Origin: VGMD01 sp964552055
GTDB taxonomy: Bacteria; Chlamydiota; Chlamydiia; Chlamydiales; 2-12-FULL-49-11
NCBI GenBank assembly: GCA_964552055.1
Contig: CAZKFL010000006.1
Coordinates: forward strand, 1-64,000
Direction of reading: 5' to 3'
DNA length: 64,000 nucleotides
The notes below the pieces were generated by a model. That model ran no database searches. It was given only the letters and a program-made list of their open reading frames with translations, and was not told the DNA's origin. Positions 34,449 through 43,762 of this stretch are shown piece by piece. Made by a program: the position numbers and the translations under genes. Position 1 is the stretch's first letter. The number at the start of each line of letters is the position of its first letter.

Positions 34449-34956
34449 ATGATTCTCCTTCATGATTTTTTGCTGCGTGTTTTGCGATTTTTACTTTTGC
34501 AACTCTAAGGATGCGATCGCCACGCTTATAACCTTTAACTATTTCTCCAACTACTTGGCCTTCTGGAACCTCATCAGTTTCTACAGTTTCAATCCCTTCG
34601 TGATAACGAGGATCAAACGTTTTTCCGATCGATTCATAGGCCCGAATACCGTGATTTTCTAAAACTTCTTTAAATTGGTTTGCAATCATCTTAAAGCCTT
34701 GAGCCCAGTTTTTTAGCTCAGATGAAAGATTGTCCGTATACGAAAGGGCATTTTCAAAGCTATCGAGCGGCCCTAAAAATTCGGATAACATGTTGTCAAT
34801 TGCATAGGCAATGGTTTCTTGTTTTTCATTTTGGAGGCGCTTTCTTAAGTTCTCCATATCGGCTAAAACTCTCAAATATTTATTTTTAAAATCTTCTTGA
34901 GGTGGCTCTTCATGCTCCACTTCAGATTCTATTATAGGTATAGGTTCTTCATCCAT
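34429..34956 (-). CDS. grpE: Nucleotide exchange factor GrpE
   Basis: Releases ADP from DnaK. It is 175 aa with an acidic N-terminus, a long coiled coil (about residues 25-85, including KYLRVLADMENLRKRLQNEK) and the C-terminal beta domain with DPRYHEGIETVETDEVPEG and RVAKVKIAKH. It overlaps hrcA by eight bases and dnaK by 20 bases, so translation of the three is coupled. Confidence 0.96.
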   Translation of the reverse strand: MDEEPIPIIESEVEHEEPPQEDFKNKYLRVLADMENLRKRLQNEKQETIAYAIDNMLSEFLGPLDSFENALSYTDNLSSELKNWAQGFKMIANQFKEVLENHGIRAYESIGKTFDPRYHEGIETVETDEVPEGQVVGEIVKGYKRGDRILRVAKVKIAKHAAKNHEGESYVKEEE

Positions 34957-36094
34957 TTGTACTCTCGTGGGTTAATCCCAAAATTTTAGAGCCCACGTTT
35001 TTCATATCGAGAGCTTTAGACTTTGGTTGACGGTAAGTTAATTTATATTTATATAAGCTATTTGTAAGGTTTTCACTTAGTAATAGAGCAGCTGTTTGCA
35101 AAATGCTAAATACTTTGCCATATTGCAGACGATCCGGGCCAAGTGCCGCTAGGACACCAACTGTTTTTTCCCCAATTCGGTACGGGACAGCAATTAGAGA
35201 TGAAATATGAGGCGGGGGAGTGAACTCTTTTAAGTCGTCTCCTATCCAAAATTTAGTCTTCTCTTCTTGAAAAGATTGGTCTAAAAGTATTTTAATTAGA
35301 GGGGTGTTTTCAAAAAGAGATAGAGTATTTGATAGAATACTCGGATCATGAAATTCCGGATAGAGAAGCAATTTAGAAAATCCACCCTTATAAATTTCTT
35401 CGGATTTCATATTGGTATAGCTCACAAAATGTCTTAAGACAATCTCGTTATATTGATGCTTAGCAATTTCTTCTTCTTCAGTACTCAGTTCCGGTTTTGC
35501 AACACCTGTTAATCTGTATTGAAAATAGTCTTCAACTCGTTTGATTAGCTCAGGAGACATTTCTAGTGGGGAGGGAATAATTTCTGTATGGACCTGTCCA
35601 AAATCTGTCAAAATTGCACATAAAATGCGCTCTTCATCAATTTTCATCAGTTGAATTTTTGTGATAAAATCTTGGTCAAATCTTGGGGCTACTAAAAAGA
35701 CGGAGCATCCTGTAAGCTCACTGATTCCATGAGCCGCCTTTTGCAAGTAAATCGGTATTGTTTTTGTCTCATTTGATAAGAGGGTAGCAAGAAATGCTTC
35801 ATCAGGCGCATCAAGAGAAGTTTTAAATAACTCTTCTTCTGCATAAAGCCTATAAGCTTTATCAGTTGGCGTCCTGCCGCCAGAGGTGTGATGTTGCTTT
35901 AAAAATCCTTCCATTTCCAATTTAGCAAAATAATTTCGAATAGTAGCTGAGCTTAAGTGTGCAAATCCTTCATCCTGAAGAGTATGTGAACCAATTGGTT
36001 TCCCGTGTCTCACATAGAGCTCAACAAGGCCTAGGAGTACGTCCCTTTCCCTGTCTTTTCTGGAAATTTTTTTTATCGGTAATATTTTTCCCAT
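34949..36094 (-). CDS. hrcA: Heat-inducible transcription repressor HrcA
   Basis: Repressor of the dnaK and groE operons. The winged-helix N-terminus shows IGSHTLQDEGFAHLSSATIR and LEMEGFLKQHHTSGGRTPTD. A GAF-like middle and the chlamydia-type C-terminal extension bring it to 381 aa, longer than the B. subtilis protein (343 aa). I choose ATG 36094 because a TATAAT at 36102-36107 would place the transcription start near it; ATG 36103 would overlap the -10 element. It heads hrcA-grpE-dnaK. Confidence 0.93.
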   Translation of the reverse strand: MGKILPIKKISRKDRERDVLLGLVELYVRHGKPIGSHTLQDEGFAHLSSATIRNYFAKLEMEGFLKQHHTSGGRTPTDKAYRLYAEEELFKTSLDAPDEAFLATLLSNETKTIPIYLQKAAHGISELTGCSVFLVAPRFDQDFITKIQLMKIDEERILCAILTDFGQVHTEIIPSPLEMSPELIKRVEDYFQYRLTGVAKPELSTEEEEIAKHQYNEIVLRHFVSYTNMKSEEIYKGGFSKLLLYPEFHDPSILSNTLSLFENTPLIKILLDQSFQEEKTKFWIGDDLKEFTPPPHISSLIAVPYRIGEKTVGVLAALGPDRLQYGKVFSILQTAALLLSENLTNSLYKYKLTYRQPKSKALDMKNVGSKILGLTHESTNG

Positions 36095-36101
36095 ATAAGT
36101 C

Positions 36102-36143
36102 ATTATAGGAAATTTAGCACTTTCCCTGCAACAATTTTAGCAC
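36102..36143 (-). promoter_or_regulatory. Putative hrcA promoter with two direct GTGCTAA half-sites
   Basis: On the minus strand TTGCAG (36126-36131), 18 bases, and TATAAT (36102-36107) make a sigma-70-like promoter. TTAGCAC (plus-strand reading) occurs at 36114-36120 and again at 36137-36143, in the same orientation. A canonical CIRCE is an inverted pair TTAGCACTC-N9-GAGTGCTAA; the inverted partner is missing here. One half-site lies in the spacer, the other upstream of -35. Confidence 0.5.
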
Positions 36144-36232
36144 TTAAGACAGTTGATTGCTTGTACTTATTCATAACTCGTATATTGCCAGGGGTTTGTA
36201 AATAAAAAATCGCTCAAGCTCTTTATTAAAGA

Positions 36233-36262
36233 TTGATTTTTAATTGTTAACTAGTGTATAAT
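36233..36262 (+). promoter_or_regulatory. Putative promoter of the 36297 gene
   Basis: TTGATT (36233-36238), 18 bases, TATAAT (36257-36262). The expected transcription start near 36269 lies past the ATG at 36264, which argues for initiation at ATG 36297. Confidence 0.45.
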
Positions 36263-36296
36263 TATGGTATTATCACGATTAAACGGTAAACTTATT

Positions 36297-37409
36297 ATGA
36301 ATATAACACCTAGAAATCAGAATGTTAGAGAGGATGCAATGGGTTATTCTCAAATCCTAGATGATTTTGAGCAAATTTCTAGCAAAAAATTTTACCGAAT
36401 TATTTGTGTGGGTATGGGCTCTGATGGGGCAAATCAATATAAGATTGTTCACGCAGTAAAGGCTTTCTTTTACACTCTTGCTTCTCTGTTTTCTAAGAAT
36501 TACCAAGGCGTTAAAACTTCATTATTAGAGCTTGTGGATGAAATAAATAAAAGGGAAGCGGGCCTGGATGTTAGATCATTAAAAGATGAAGTTTCGAAAA
36601 TCTGGCATTACATGATGAAGTCCGGGTGTGGTGCAGATAAAGAAACGCTTGATCAGTTTGGGTTTGCAGCGGAGTCTGCTGGAGTTGAGGGTATTAGGAA
36701 GGTTCTGAATGCAGGTATTGAAAAGCAAATCCTAGCGGACGTCCCATTAGGATTTAAAGCCGGTATTGTAGACGCGCGCAACATACACAATATTCGAGAT
36801 ACGGGATCGCTTCGATCTTCGGATAGTACATTGAATAAAGTAGAAATTTTATCTGTTTGGGTAAGAGACATAGGAAGGACTCTCAAGCCTGTATTTGACA
36901 AGACTTCGTCTGATACGTATTTACAAGTTAATGAGTTTAGAGATCGCGTTAAATTTGAACGTCATCTTCAAGAAATGGGGATGAATGAATCAGAAATTCA
37001 AGGTATATTACACCAGGTAAATAACGATGGTTCAAATTATATATTTACTGAAATGAATAATGTTTTAGATCGTCTCATTCAATTTTATAGTGGTGATTAT
37101 AATCTACTACTCGGGACGTTAAGTTTTTTCACGCAAGCACTATTTGGTACAGATACTGAATTGGCCAGAGCTAATTCAGATTGGATGATGAAGAGTCATG
37201 AAGCGATATCCGATGTTAACCTTCAATTTTATACTGAGAAGAGAGAGACGCAGAGATTACATGTAACAGTTAGTGGAGATTTTCTTTCAATTGCTGGACA
37301 CAGAATTCAGGAATTTACAGGCCTTTCAAGTTCTATTCATTCTGAAGTAGGTTTGAGGTTTAATAAAAAGGGTGAAATCTCCCGGGAATATGCTTCTTTC
37401 TATCGTTAG
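36297..37409 (+). CDS. Hypothetical protein
   Basis: A protein of 370 aa from ATG 36297 (381 aa from ATG 36264). I do not recognise a family. It appears soluble apart from a moderately hydrophobic stretch AFFYTLASLFS near residue 55, and mixed helical in the rest. Motif-like segments such as CGADKETLDQFGFAAESAG and VRDIGRTLKPVF give no clear link. It stands alone, convergent with the glutamate dehydrogenase gene, six bases separating the stops. It may be lineage-specific. Confidence 0.65.
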   Translation: MNITPRNQNVREDAMGYSQILDDFEQISSKKFYRIICVGMGSDGANQYKIVHAVKAFFYTLASLFSKNYQGVKTSLLELVDEINKREAGLDVRSLKDEVSKIWHYMMKSGCGADKETLDQFGFAAESAGVEGIRKVLNAGIEKQILADVPLGFKAGIVDARNIHNIRDTGSLRSSDSTLNKVEILSVWVRDIGRTLKPVFDKTSSDTYLQVNEFRDRVKFERHLQEMGMNESEIQGILHQVNNDGSNYIFTEMNNVLDRLIQFYSGDYNLLLGTLSFFTQALFGTDTELARANSDWMMKSHEAISDVNLQFYTEKRETQRLHVTVSGDFLSIAGHRIQEFTGLSSSIHSEVGLRFNKKGEISREYASFYR

Positions 37410-37415
37410 GCTATT

Positions 37416-40385
37416 TCATAAAATTAAGGGTAAGACATCTACAATTGAAGGGGACCAGTTGAGGCCTTTTGTGTAGACGATTTGAGAGGCTATGCGGCAG
37501 GCAATGATTGCTTTTTGGTGCATGGGGGGGATGTTTTTAAGGATTCTGTCTTTGTATTTTTCTCGAAAGAGGGGAAGGCAGTGAGCGATAAGAGCTTTGA
37601 TCAGTGGGTTAGAAGGATCAGCTTCTAGAGTTTGGGTTTCTAGATAGTCCAGAATTTGATAGGTAAATGTATTGATTTTTTTTGAGATGAGATCTGAGAC
37701 TTCTGTAAGAGGTCTACTTCCTTTTGCGGAAAGTAGTAAATTTGCTTCAAGGCTTGCTTTTTCTTCTATAAATGCCAAAACTTCTGGCATGATGTTTGGC
37801 TTCTCTCTAATAAACTCTTCTTCAGTAAGTATCAAACCTGCTAGAACTTCTAGTGATGAACAGATCACACCGCCTTTATTGGCCGAGCTGTCTTTAATGA
37901 TGAGCACTCCTTTTTTTTCTAATTCCGATCTTGCGTCCGGAGTGAGATAGAGGTTTGCTCCTTCCACAATTGCCTTTGAGCTCGGCTCTCCACTGGGAAG
38001 CAGAAAATCTTTCCAGTTTGCTTTGTTAAGGGTTCTTGGTCTGCCTCCAGCTGGGATAAAAACATCGGCAACAACCTTATGAAGATTATGACTATAAAGG
38101 TGATGAGTCTCGTTTCCTCCAAGATAGTCGTGAACTACTTTCCCATTTTCCTTGCGATAGAGAAGAGTTTGTGTGGCATAAGAAGTCTCTTCTTTTTTTG
38201 TTTGTAGATCTAAAAGAAATCCTTTTTCGGAAAGTTTTTCAGGGGGGTAGAACCTGATGGATTTTTCTGTTTTGAAAAGCTTTGTAATTTCTTCTAGATC
38301 AAGACCCTCTGGATCATACATAGTGCCTGATACATCCGTAATCGCAACTAATTTGGCTGTTTTTGGATAGAATCTATAGAGATTGTATAATTGATTGCCT
38401 GCAACATCGCCATCGGGGCCTCCAGAAATTTTTATGGTGAAGGGATCAACCTCTGGATTGATACCCATAGATTCTAAAAGCTTATGCATATAGACGTTTA
38501 CTCCAAAGGAAGTTACGCCAAATTCTTTGTGATTAATCCCGCATGTGGGTTTGCTGGAGATAAATGCTACTCCTGGTTTGTATCCTACTTTTTTGCTGTA
38601 TGCGGCAATCCATTCAATCATACAGTTATGCATATTCTCATCTGGACCAAAGTAGAGGTATTCGGGCTTTTTGTAATAATCAATGATGTCTTTACCTTTT
38701 AGAGTGCCATCGTCTTCACAATTTACAAGTGTCAAAATAGAGTCAACATAGGCTCTTTGTGATTGGTAGAGAAAAACTGTTCGCTTTTCATTTAGAAATA
38801 CTTGGAGTTTTGCCTCAATCTCCTTTTCACTTAATTTGGCAAGAAGCAATTCTTTACGGTATATTCCGGATTCAATAGCAAGTTCATCGAAGGGCTCTAC
38901 AAATATGACGCCTTTTGCTCCGCCTTCTGGTATATCTTTGTTTTTTTTCTGCTGCGTATAGGCAAGGTTATAACACTCAGAAAATATATTTAATCTTTCC
39001 CACGCTGCTTGTTCGGATCTTCCTGGAAGAATGGTTCGAATTCCTCCGCGCGATAAATCTTTAAATCGTAAATGAAAGCCAAAGAAAGACTTACCTTTAA
39101 TAAAAAAGAGGGCATAGGGGAGTTCGGGAAATTTTTGTTCCCGATCAAAAGGAAGTGTGTCTAGAATTTCAGGATTTAACCTAAAGGCAAAAGCTGCCTT
39201 ATTATTCCGATAAAAGTTTGTCTTTTGCGTATAATCAATTATATATAAAGCAGTTCTAAGAATATGCTTTCGTCTAGTATCTACAGTTAGATTTCCTGTA
39301 TCTAATTTATCAACAAGCGATAAAAAGTTTGACTTAGCATCAGTAAATTCCTGATAATTAGAGTGTACGGGATGGAATTTTAACTCAAATATATGTGTAA
39401 GCTCTTCTGTAAGTTCAGGATGCCTTGTTAGTCCCTCTTCAACGCTATTTTCTGAAAAAAGGTTTACATCTACATGAAGAAGTAGTTGATGAGCAAGAGC
39501 GCCAAATAGCCTTGTAAGGTTTGCTTGATTTCCCCTCATGCGTCCCGTATCTACAAATGTAGATTCGATCCGATCACCTTCTTCAAAATACTTCAACGTT
39601 GCAAGCTCTTGAATAAAGTCTTTAACATCAGTTGCTTCCCATGCAGCTTTGTTTTCTCCTCCATGCAAGGCTAGTGACATCAAGAGCACATTTTCACTTT
39701 TCGCTAGCTGGATGTAAGCAGCGCTGACCCGTTTCATCACCAGATTATGCCGCAAAATCATCTTTGCAAGTTTGTATAAAAAGCTGTACTTCTGCGTGTT
39801 GCGCCATGCAAATACAATCTGCATCGATGGAAGCTCTTTCTCACCACTCTTCCAATTTTCGTTATACTTTACTTCGCATTGAATCTGATCATCATCCTTG
39901 GCCTTTGAAAACATGTCTAAAAGCAAAGCTCGGCGCTCACTTGTCAAGCTTCTAGAAAAACTCGAGGGTAAGTGCGGCTCTGAATCTTTAACAATAGCTT
40001 CTTCCTTAAACTGCGTATAATGCAAAACCGCAATCCGCAAATTCTCCTTGGCACCCGGAAGAGGTAGAGGCGCATTCGAAATAAACGTCCGATACCCCTT
40101 GATTCCAAAGAACCTATAATGCTTCAAAATTCTCACATCCGCATCCGGACTATCCAAGCAAAGAACAATCGAGCAATTTTCAAAATGCACCTGCACAAAA
40201 TCGCCTTGTAAATTGAAACCCATCAGGTTATGAACAACTGTCATCACCTGCGATCGCTCAAACTCCTCAAAGAAGGCCGGCGGCATATGCTTTTCTAAAT
40301 AGAGATAGAATTTCTCAAATTCCTGGCTTTCTTGGCTAATTGCAGCTGCTAGATCCACCCTCGAAAATTTACCCGCTTTTTCCAT
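37416..40385 (-). CDS. gdhB: Large NAD-dependent glutamate dehydrogenase
   Basis: Oxidative deamination of glutamate to 2-oxoglutarate, feeding host-derived glutamate into the TCA cycle. The protein has 989 aa, far longer than hexameric GDH (about 450 aa) and similar to the fungal GDH2-like class of about 1000 aa. The N-terminal 400 residues are a regulatory region. The catalytic part shows FHLRFKDLSRGGIRT, IPEGGAKGVIFVEP (substrate lysine region), YLYFGPDENMHNCMIEW, KPTCGINHKEFGVTSFGV and a dinucleotide fold around KISGGPDGDVAGNQLY. GANLYLTPDAR and SSANKGGVICSS follow. The symbol is a guess from enzyme class. Confidence 0.9.
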   Translation of the reverse strand: MEKAGKFSRVDLAAAISQESQEFEKFYLYLEKHMPPAFFEEFERSQVMTVVHNLMGFNLQGDFVQVHFENCSIVLCLDSPDADVRILKHYRFFGIKGYRTFISNAPLPLPGAKENLRIAVLHYTQFKEEAIVKDSEPHLPSSFSRSLTSERRALLLDMFSKAKDDDQIQCEVKYNENWKSGEKELPSMQIVFAWRNTQKYSFLYKLAKMILRHNLVMKRVSAAYIQLAKSENVLLMSLALHGGENKAAWEATDVKDFIQELATLKYFEEGDRIESTFVDTGRMRGNQANLTRLFGALAHQLLLHVDVNLFSENSVEEGLTRHPELTEELTHIFELKFHPVHSNYQEFTDAKSNFLSLVDKLDTGNLTVDTRRKHILRTALYIIDYTQKTNFYRNNKAAFAFRLNPEILDTLPFDREQKFPELPYALFFIKGKSFFGFHLRFKDLSRGGIRTILPGRSEQAAWERLNIFSECYNLAYTQQKKNKDIPEGGAKGVIFVEPFDELAIESGIYRKELLLAKLSEKEIEAKLQVFLNEKRTVFLYQSQRAYVDSILTLVNCEDDGTLKGKDIIDYYKKPEYLYFGPDENMHNCMIEWIAAYSKKVGYKPGVAFISSKPTCGINHKEFGVTSFGVNVYMHKLLESMGINPEVDPFTIKISGGPDGDVAGNQLYNLYRFYPKTAKLVAITDVSGTMYDPEGLDLEEITKLFKTEKSIRFYPPEKLSEKGFLLDLQTKKEETSYATQTLLYRKENGKVVHDYLGGNETHHLYSHNLHKVVADVFIPAGGRPRTLNKANWKDFLLPSGEPSSKAIVEGANLYLTPDARSELEKKGVLIIKDSSANKGGVICSSLEVLAGLILTEEEFIREKPNIMPEVLAFIEEKASLEANLLLSAKGSRPLTEVSDLISKKINTFTYQILDYLETQTLEADPSNPLIKALIAHCLPLFREKYKDRILKNIPPMHQKAIIACRIASQIVYTKGLNWSPSIVDVLPLIL

Positions 40386-40471
40386 ACTTCCCTAATAATA
40401 AGCATTGTAAGTAATTTATGGGTGTCCACACCCTCTTTTAAGCATACAAATCACCGAAATAGGCGCAAGAG

Positions 40472-41131
40472 TTACAAGTCATAGGTTATATTTCCTTGAC
40501 CGTTACCATAGATCCTTGCTTTTATGTGAAGTTTATCTAATGGATAGTACAATAGATTTTCTTTAATAATAAATTCAGCTAGCTTTTGCTCCAAATTTAT
40601 CATATTTTTTTCCATCTGCTTCATATCTAGGTTGTTGATAAACTTCTTGAAGTGCTTCCATTTGAGAGCAAAGCATCCAGTAAAAACTTGATTATCCATC
40701 CATTTTATATAACTATCAAATCCTGTGTTTGTTTTAATCAGATCAATTAAAAATGAGTCATATAGAACGTAGCGACCTGTGATTTTAACAATCATATCAT
40801 CATCGCTAAAAGGTAGACAGTGAAGAGAGTGTTTTAGAGAGAGGGCCTCATTAACCCCAATATTTTTAAAGGAGAGGTTGTTTTTTTGGGGATAACAGAT
40901 TTTTTTAGTGAGTTCCTCATAAAACGAATGCTGAATATTAGTAGCTTCGATAATCCATGGATCTAATCCAAAATTTCTTAACATGTGAAAGCTATTTAAA
41001 TATTCTGTTTTTCTAAGTTCATATTGATTTATAAGAAGAGCGCTTGTAAATATAACTTCTATATTTTGACAATGAAGAATCTTAAAGGAAAATGTGAAAA
41101 GAATTAAAAATTTAAGTTTCATGTTACTCAT
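40472..41131 (-). CDS. Putative exported glycosyltransferase-like protein
   Basis: A protein of 219 aa. From its second Met it begins KLKFLILFTFSFKILHCQN, a good Sec signal peptide, after which the domain starts at once with IEVIFTSALLINQYELRKTE. That segment, DPWIIEATN, and DDMIVKITGRYVLYDSF resemble small glycosyltransferase-like proteins of surface-polysaccharide loci, with DDMIVKITGRY where a nucleotide-sugar site could be. I cannot name a family. It is the first of three signal-peptide-bearing transferase-like genes in 4 kb. The DNA is visibly AT-rich. Confidence 0.55.
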   Translation of the reverse strand: MSNMKLKFLILFTFSFKILHCQNIEVIFTSALLINQYELRKTEYLNSFHMLRNFGLDPWIIEATNIQHSFYEELTKKICYPQKNNLSFKNIGVNEALSLKHSLHCLPFSDDDMIVKITGRYVLYDSFLIDLIKTNTGFDSYIKWMDNQVFTGCFALKWKHFKKFINNLDMKQMEKNMINLEQKLAEFIIKENLLYYPLDKLHIKARIYGNGQGNITYDL

Positions 41132-41172
41132 CTGGATTTCAAACAGCTATGGGGAATTTATAGAGGAAGTTA

Positions 41173-41182
41173 NNNNNNNNNN
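41173..41182. other. Assembly gap (10 N)
   Basis: Ten undetermined bases. The true gap length is unknown. The reading frame of the next gene is open from its first called codon up to the gap, so its 5' end is probably missing here, and any promoter between the flanking divergent genes is hidden. Confidence 0.99.
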
Positions 41183-41190
41183 CTACTTCT

Positions 41191-42354
41191 TTGCAAGAGA
41201 TGGGATATGAAAGTTTCGCAATTTGGAATCCGAATAGCGTCTATGACAAGGAATACTTAGATGAGATTTACTCATATAGTAATCCCGAAGCACGTGTTTT
41301 GCTTATTAATAATGAGTTGGATGCACAAACGATTTTAGGTGTTAAGAAAACCAATGCAGAATACGTCTATGCTCCTGATAGTCACGGAATATATGCGCTT
41401 TATTTAATCGATAATATTCCACTTCCATCTGCATCTCTGCTTCAATCCCAACCTGTATCGATTGTAACTGCGCCTATTGGAAAAAATCCCCAAGCATTTT
41501 GGAGTCATAAAGCAGTGGTTAGATCAATTCAAAATGGATTGCTATCGATAGGAGCGATACACAATTGTAATCCTAGATCTATTAAGAAATTATACCCTCA
41601 TGTTTTAGTGCTATGTAATGATGAGCCTGCGATTCAAATGCTCAATTTTAAAAATGCAGGAAATATTCAGAAAGTGTTTTTGGGTCCGAATTATACCTTT
41701 GATTCTACAACTTTACATCTTTTTGGTATGAACATATGTGATGGCTGGCTTGTACCATCTCTTTGGACAAAAAATGAGATTTCGAAAATTAATAAAAAAA
41801 TGAAAGATAGAATTCAAATATGGAAAACTGGGGTAGATATTAATCATTGGCAGCCGGAGTGTACAAATAAGGAGAGGGAAGTGCTTTTATATGATAAATA
41901 TGATTCAAAATTTTTTATTGACTCCATAAAGCAATTACTTAATTCTTTTGGTTGGAATGTAACATTGATTAAATATGGAGAGTATTCGGAAGCTGCTTAC
42001 AAATATATTTTAAATAAAGCTGTTTTTGCTGTAATTGTCTCTCCTTCTGAGTCTCAAGGAATTGCTCTAGCTGAGGCTTGGGCAATGAATGTACCAACTC
42101 TAGTTTGGGATAACAGAGGACTATTTACTTTTAATCACTTCTATCAAAGTAATTCTGCTCCTTTCTTAAATCCCAATGTCGGTCTTCGCTGGAAAAACTT
42201 AACTGAATTAGAGGGGATTTTAAGTTGTATCGATGAGACTCTGACAAGCTTTTCTCCAAGAAAATGGGTGATGAGAAATATGTCTGACGAAGTCTCTGCT
42301 CTTGATTTATTGTTGCTGTTTAAGGATGTGCCTTGCGTAAATATCACCCCATAA
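41191..42354 (+). CDS. GT-B fold glycosyltransferase, 5' end cut by gap
   Basis: At least 387 aa. The C-terminal half carries the GT-B nucleotide-sugar motif AVIVSPSESQGIALAEAWAM followed by NVPTLVWDNRG, with the two glutamates (ESQGIALAE) seen in glycosyltransferase family 4-like enzymes. Upstream, GWLVPSLWTKNEI and a hinge near IQIWKTGVDINHW fit the same fold. The frame continues into the N run at 41173-41182, so the start at TTG 41191 is only formal. Whether it carries a signal peptide, as its neighbours do, is unknown. Its last 48 bp overlap the end of the convergent methyltransferase gene. Confidence 0.75.
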   Translation: MQEMGYESFAIWNPNSVYDKEYLDEIYSYSNPEARVLLINNELDAQTILGVKKTNAEYVYAPDSHGIYALYLIDNIPLPSASLLQSQPVSIVTAPIGKNPQAFWSHKAVVRSIQNGLLSIGAIHNCNPRSIKKLYPHVLVLCNDEPAIQMLNFKNAGNIQKVFLGPNYTFDSTTLHLFGMNICDGWLVPSLWTKNEISKINKKMKDRIQIWKTGVDINHWQPECTNKEREVLLYDKYDSKFFIDSIKQLLNSFGWNVTLIKYGEYSEAAYKYILNKAVFAVIVSPSESQGIALAEAWAMNVPTLVWDNRGLFTFNHFYQSNSAPFLNPNVGLRWKNLTELEGILSCIDETLTSFSPRKWVMRNMSDEVSALDLLLLFKDVPCVNITP

Positions 42355-43752
42355 TAGTTTTTCAGGAATATTGGATAGCTTTTCTATTAAAGACTCTCCA
42401 TCTGTAAAAGTTTTAAGATAAAAAGATGGATTTTCCCCGATTGTAAAATTAAATTCAGTCATACCTAGAGATTCTAAATAGGAAATAATTTTAGCGGTTT
42501 CTTCCAGGAACTCCTTGGTATATTCGATAGAGATGAGTGGAATAGGCCTTGTTAGCCCTTTCAATACGGAGTATTCAAATCCTTCAACATCTATCTTGCA
42601 ATAATCGGGCATGCCGTATTCTTCAATTAATATATCAAGTGTTGTTCCTTGCACCATTTCCTTTTTATCCCAAATTTGATTAGAAAATCTACCTTGATTC
42701 CAATGGTTGCTGCAGGTAGAAAGTGTGGGAGCATCACTGCAGATGTTAATTTCAATGGGGCCCTCATGATTATTTAAACAATTGGGAATAATCTTAACAT
42801 AAGGGTTTTTTGAGAATTTCTTATTTAGAATTTGCAGACAAGAGGATTGAGGTTCAATAGCAAGAACCGTTTTCGGGGAAAGTTTTAGAAAACTCTCTGT
42901 TTTTTCTCCTGTATGAGCTCCAACATCGAAAATAACAGCATTTTCAGGAATCAAATCCATAAAAGTATTAGTTCTTAAAATCATTTGATTAAGATATTTT
43001 TCAAATTCATTGCACCATCCTTGCCACATGAGAACTTCAGAAGGTGTATTATCGACCATGCTTAGTTTTAAAATTTCTTTCCCTCTGTTTTTAAGATCTT
43101 CGATGGACAGTTGAGATTTTTTATGAGCAATTACTTCGATATTATCCAAGCATTGCCAATTAAAACAACGAATTGAAGAAACATTAAATCCAATTTGATT
43201 AAGGATGTATATAAATTTATCTTTGCTCCATCCATCCCAATGTAAGGCCCATGAAGCTTCTTGGGAACCGTAAAGATGTCGAATAATAACTTGCTTTTTT
43301 TCAAAAGATTGTTCTTTTAGATAACGCTTAATCCCATTTGCAAAATCAGGGGTTTCAATAACAAGCTCACCCTCATTTTCTAACCAATAATGCCATGCGC
43401 AAAGAAGCGCAATACTTATAGGTCTAGAAAAATGCTCAAACATGTGGTGATTTTCAATTGTGTTAATAACACCCTCAGAAAATTGAAGTTTAAGGATATC
43501 ACTATAGTAGTCAGCCGCTTCATGCAAATGAAGAGGGCGATTATCCATTGGAAAATCAATATTAATATACCCATTTTTATGTACCTCGCCACAACCGAGA
43601 TGGAGCTTAGGATGCTCACCGAAATAAATTAAATTTCTATCAGTTAAGTCAGAATATGTGTCTGCATTTGCACTAGAGTAAAAAATGAAAACAAGAGATT
43701 GAAAGATAAATTTTGTTATTTTAAAAAGAGTCATATTAGAATTCCTGTTCAT
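42307..43752 (-). CDS. Exported double methyltransferase (type 11-like plus FkbM)
   Basis: A protein of 481 aa with a signal peptide (FKITKFIFQSLVFIFYSSANA, in two overlapping parts, ending near residue 31). The first domain (about 40-215) is a SAM methyltransferase with LHLGCGEVHKNGYINIDF, a phase-specific HMFEHFSRP and GELVIETPDF. The second (about 265-460) is an FkbM methyltransferase with VIFDVGAHTGEKTESFLKL, VLAIEPQSSCLQIL, CKIDVEGFEYSVLKGL and SIEYTKE. SAM enzymes normally act in the cytosol, so the export signal is odd. It is followed downstream by the gap-cut glycosyltransferase on the opposite strand, and precedes nothing else in its operon. Confidence 0.8.
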   Translation of the reverse strand: MNRNSNMTLFKITKFIFQSLVFIFYSSANADTYSDLTDRNLIYFGEHPKLHLGCGEVHKNGYINIDFPMDNRPLHLHEAADYYSDILKLQFSEGVINTIENHHMFEHFSRPISIALLCAWHYWLENEGELVIETPDFANGIKRYLKEQSFEKKQVIIRHLYGSQEASWALHWDGWSKDKFIYILNQIGFNVSSIRCFNWQCLDNIEVIAHKKSQLSIEDLKNRGKEILKLSMVDNTPSEVLMWQGWCNEFEKYLNQMILRTNTFMDLIPENAVIFDVGAHTGEKTESFLKLSPKTVLAIEPQSSCLQILNKKFSKNPYVKIIPNCLNNHEGPIEINICSDAPTLSTCSNHWNQGRFSNQIWDKKEMVQGTTLDILIEEYGMPDYCKIDVEGFEYSVLKGLTRPIPLISIEYTKEFLEETAKIISYLESLGMTEFNFTIGENPSFYLKTFTDGESLIEKLSNIPEKLLWGDIYARHILKQQQ

Positions 43753-43762
43753 TGTAAATTGG

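Noticed and set aside
41173..41182. Interruption between two transferase genes as a biological boundary
   Set aside because: It is a run of N from assembly, not a sequence feature.
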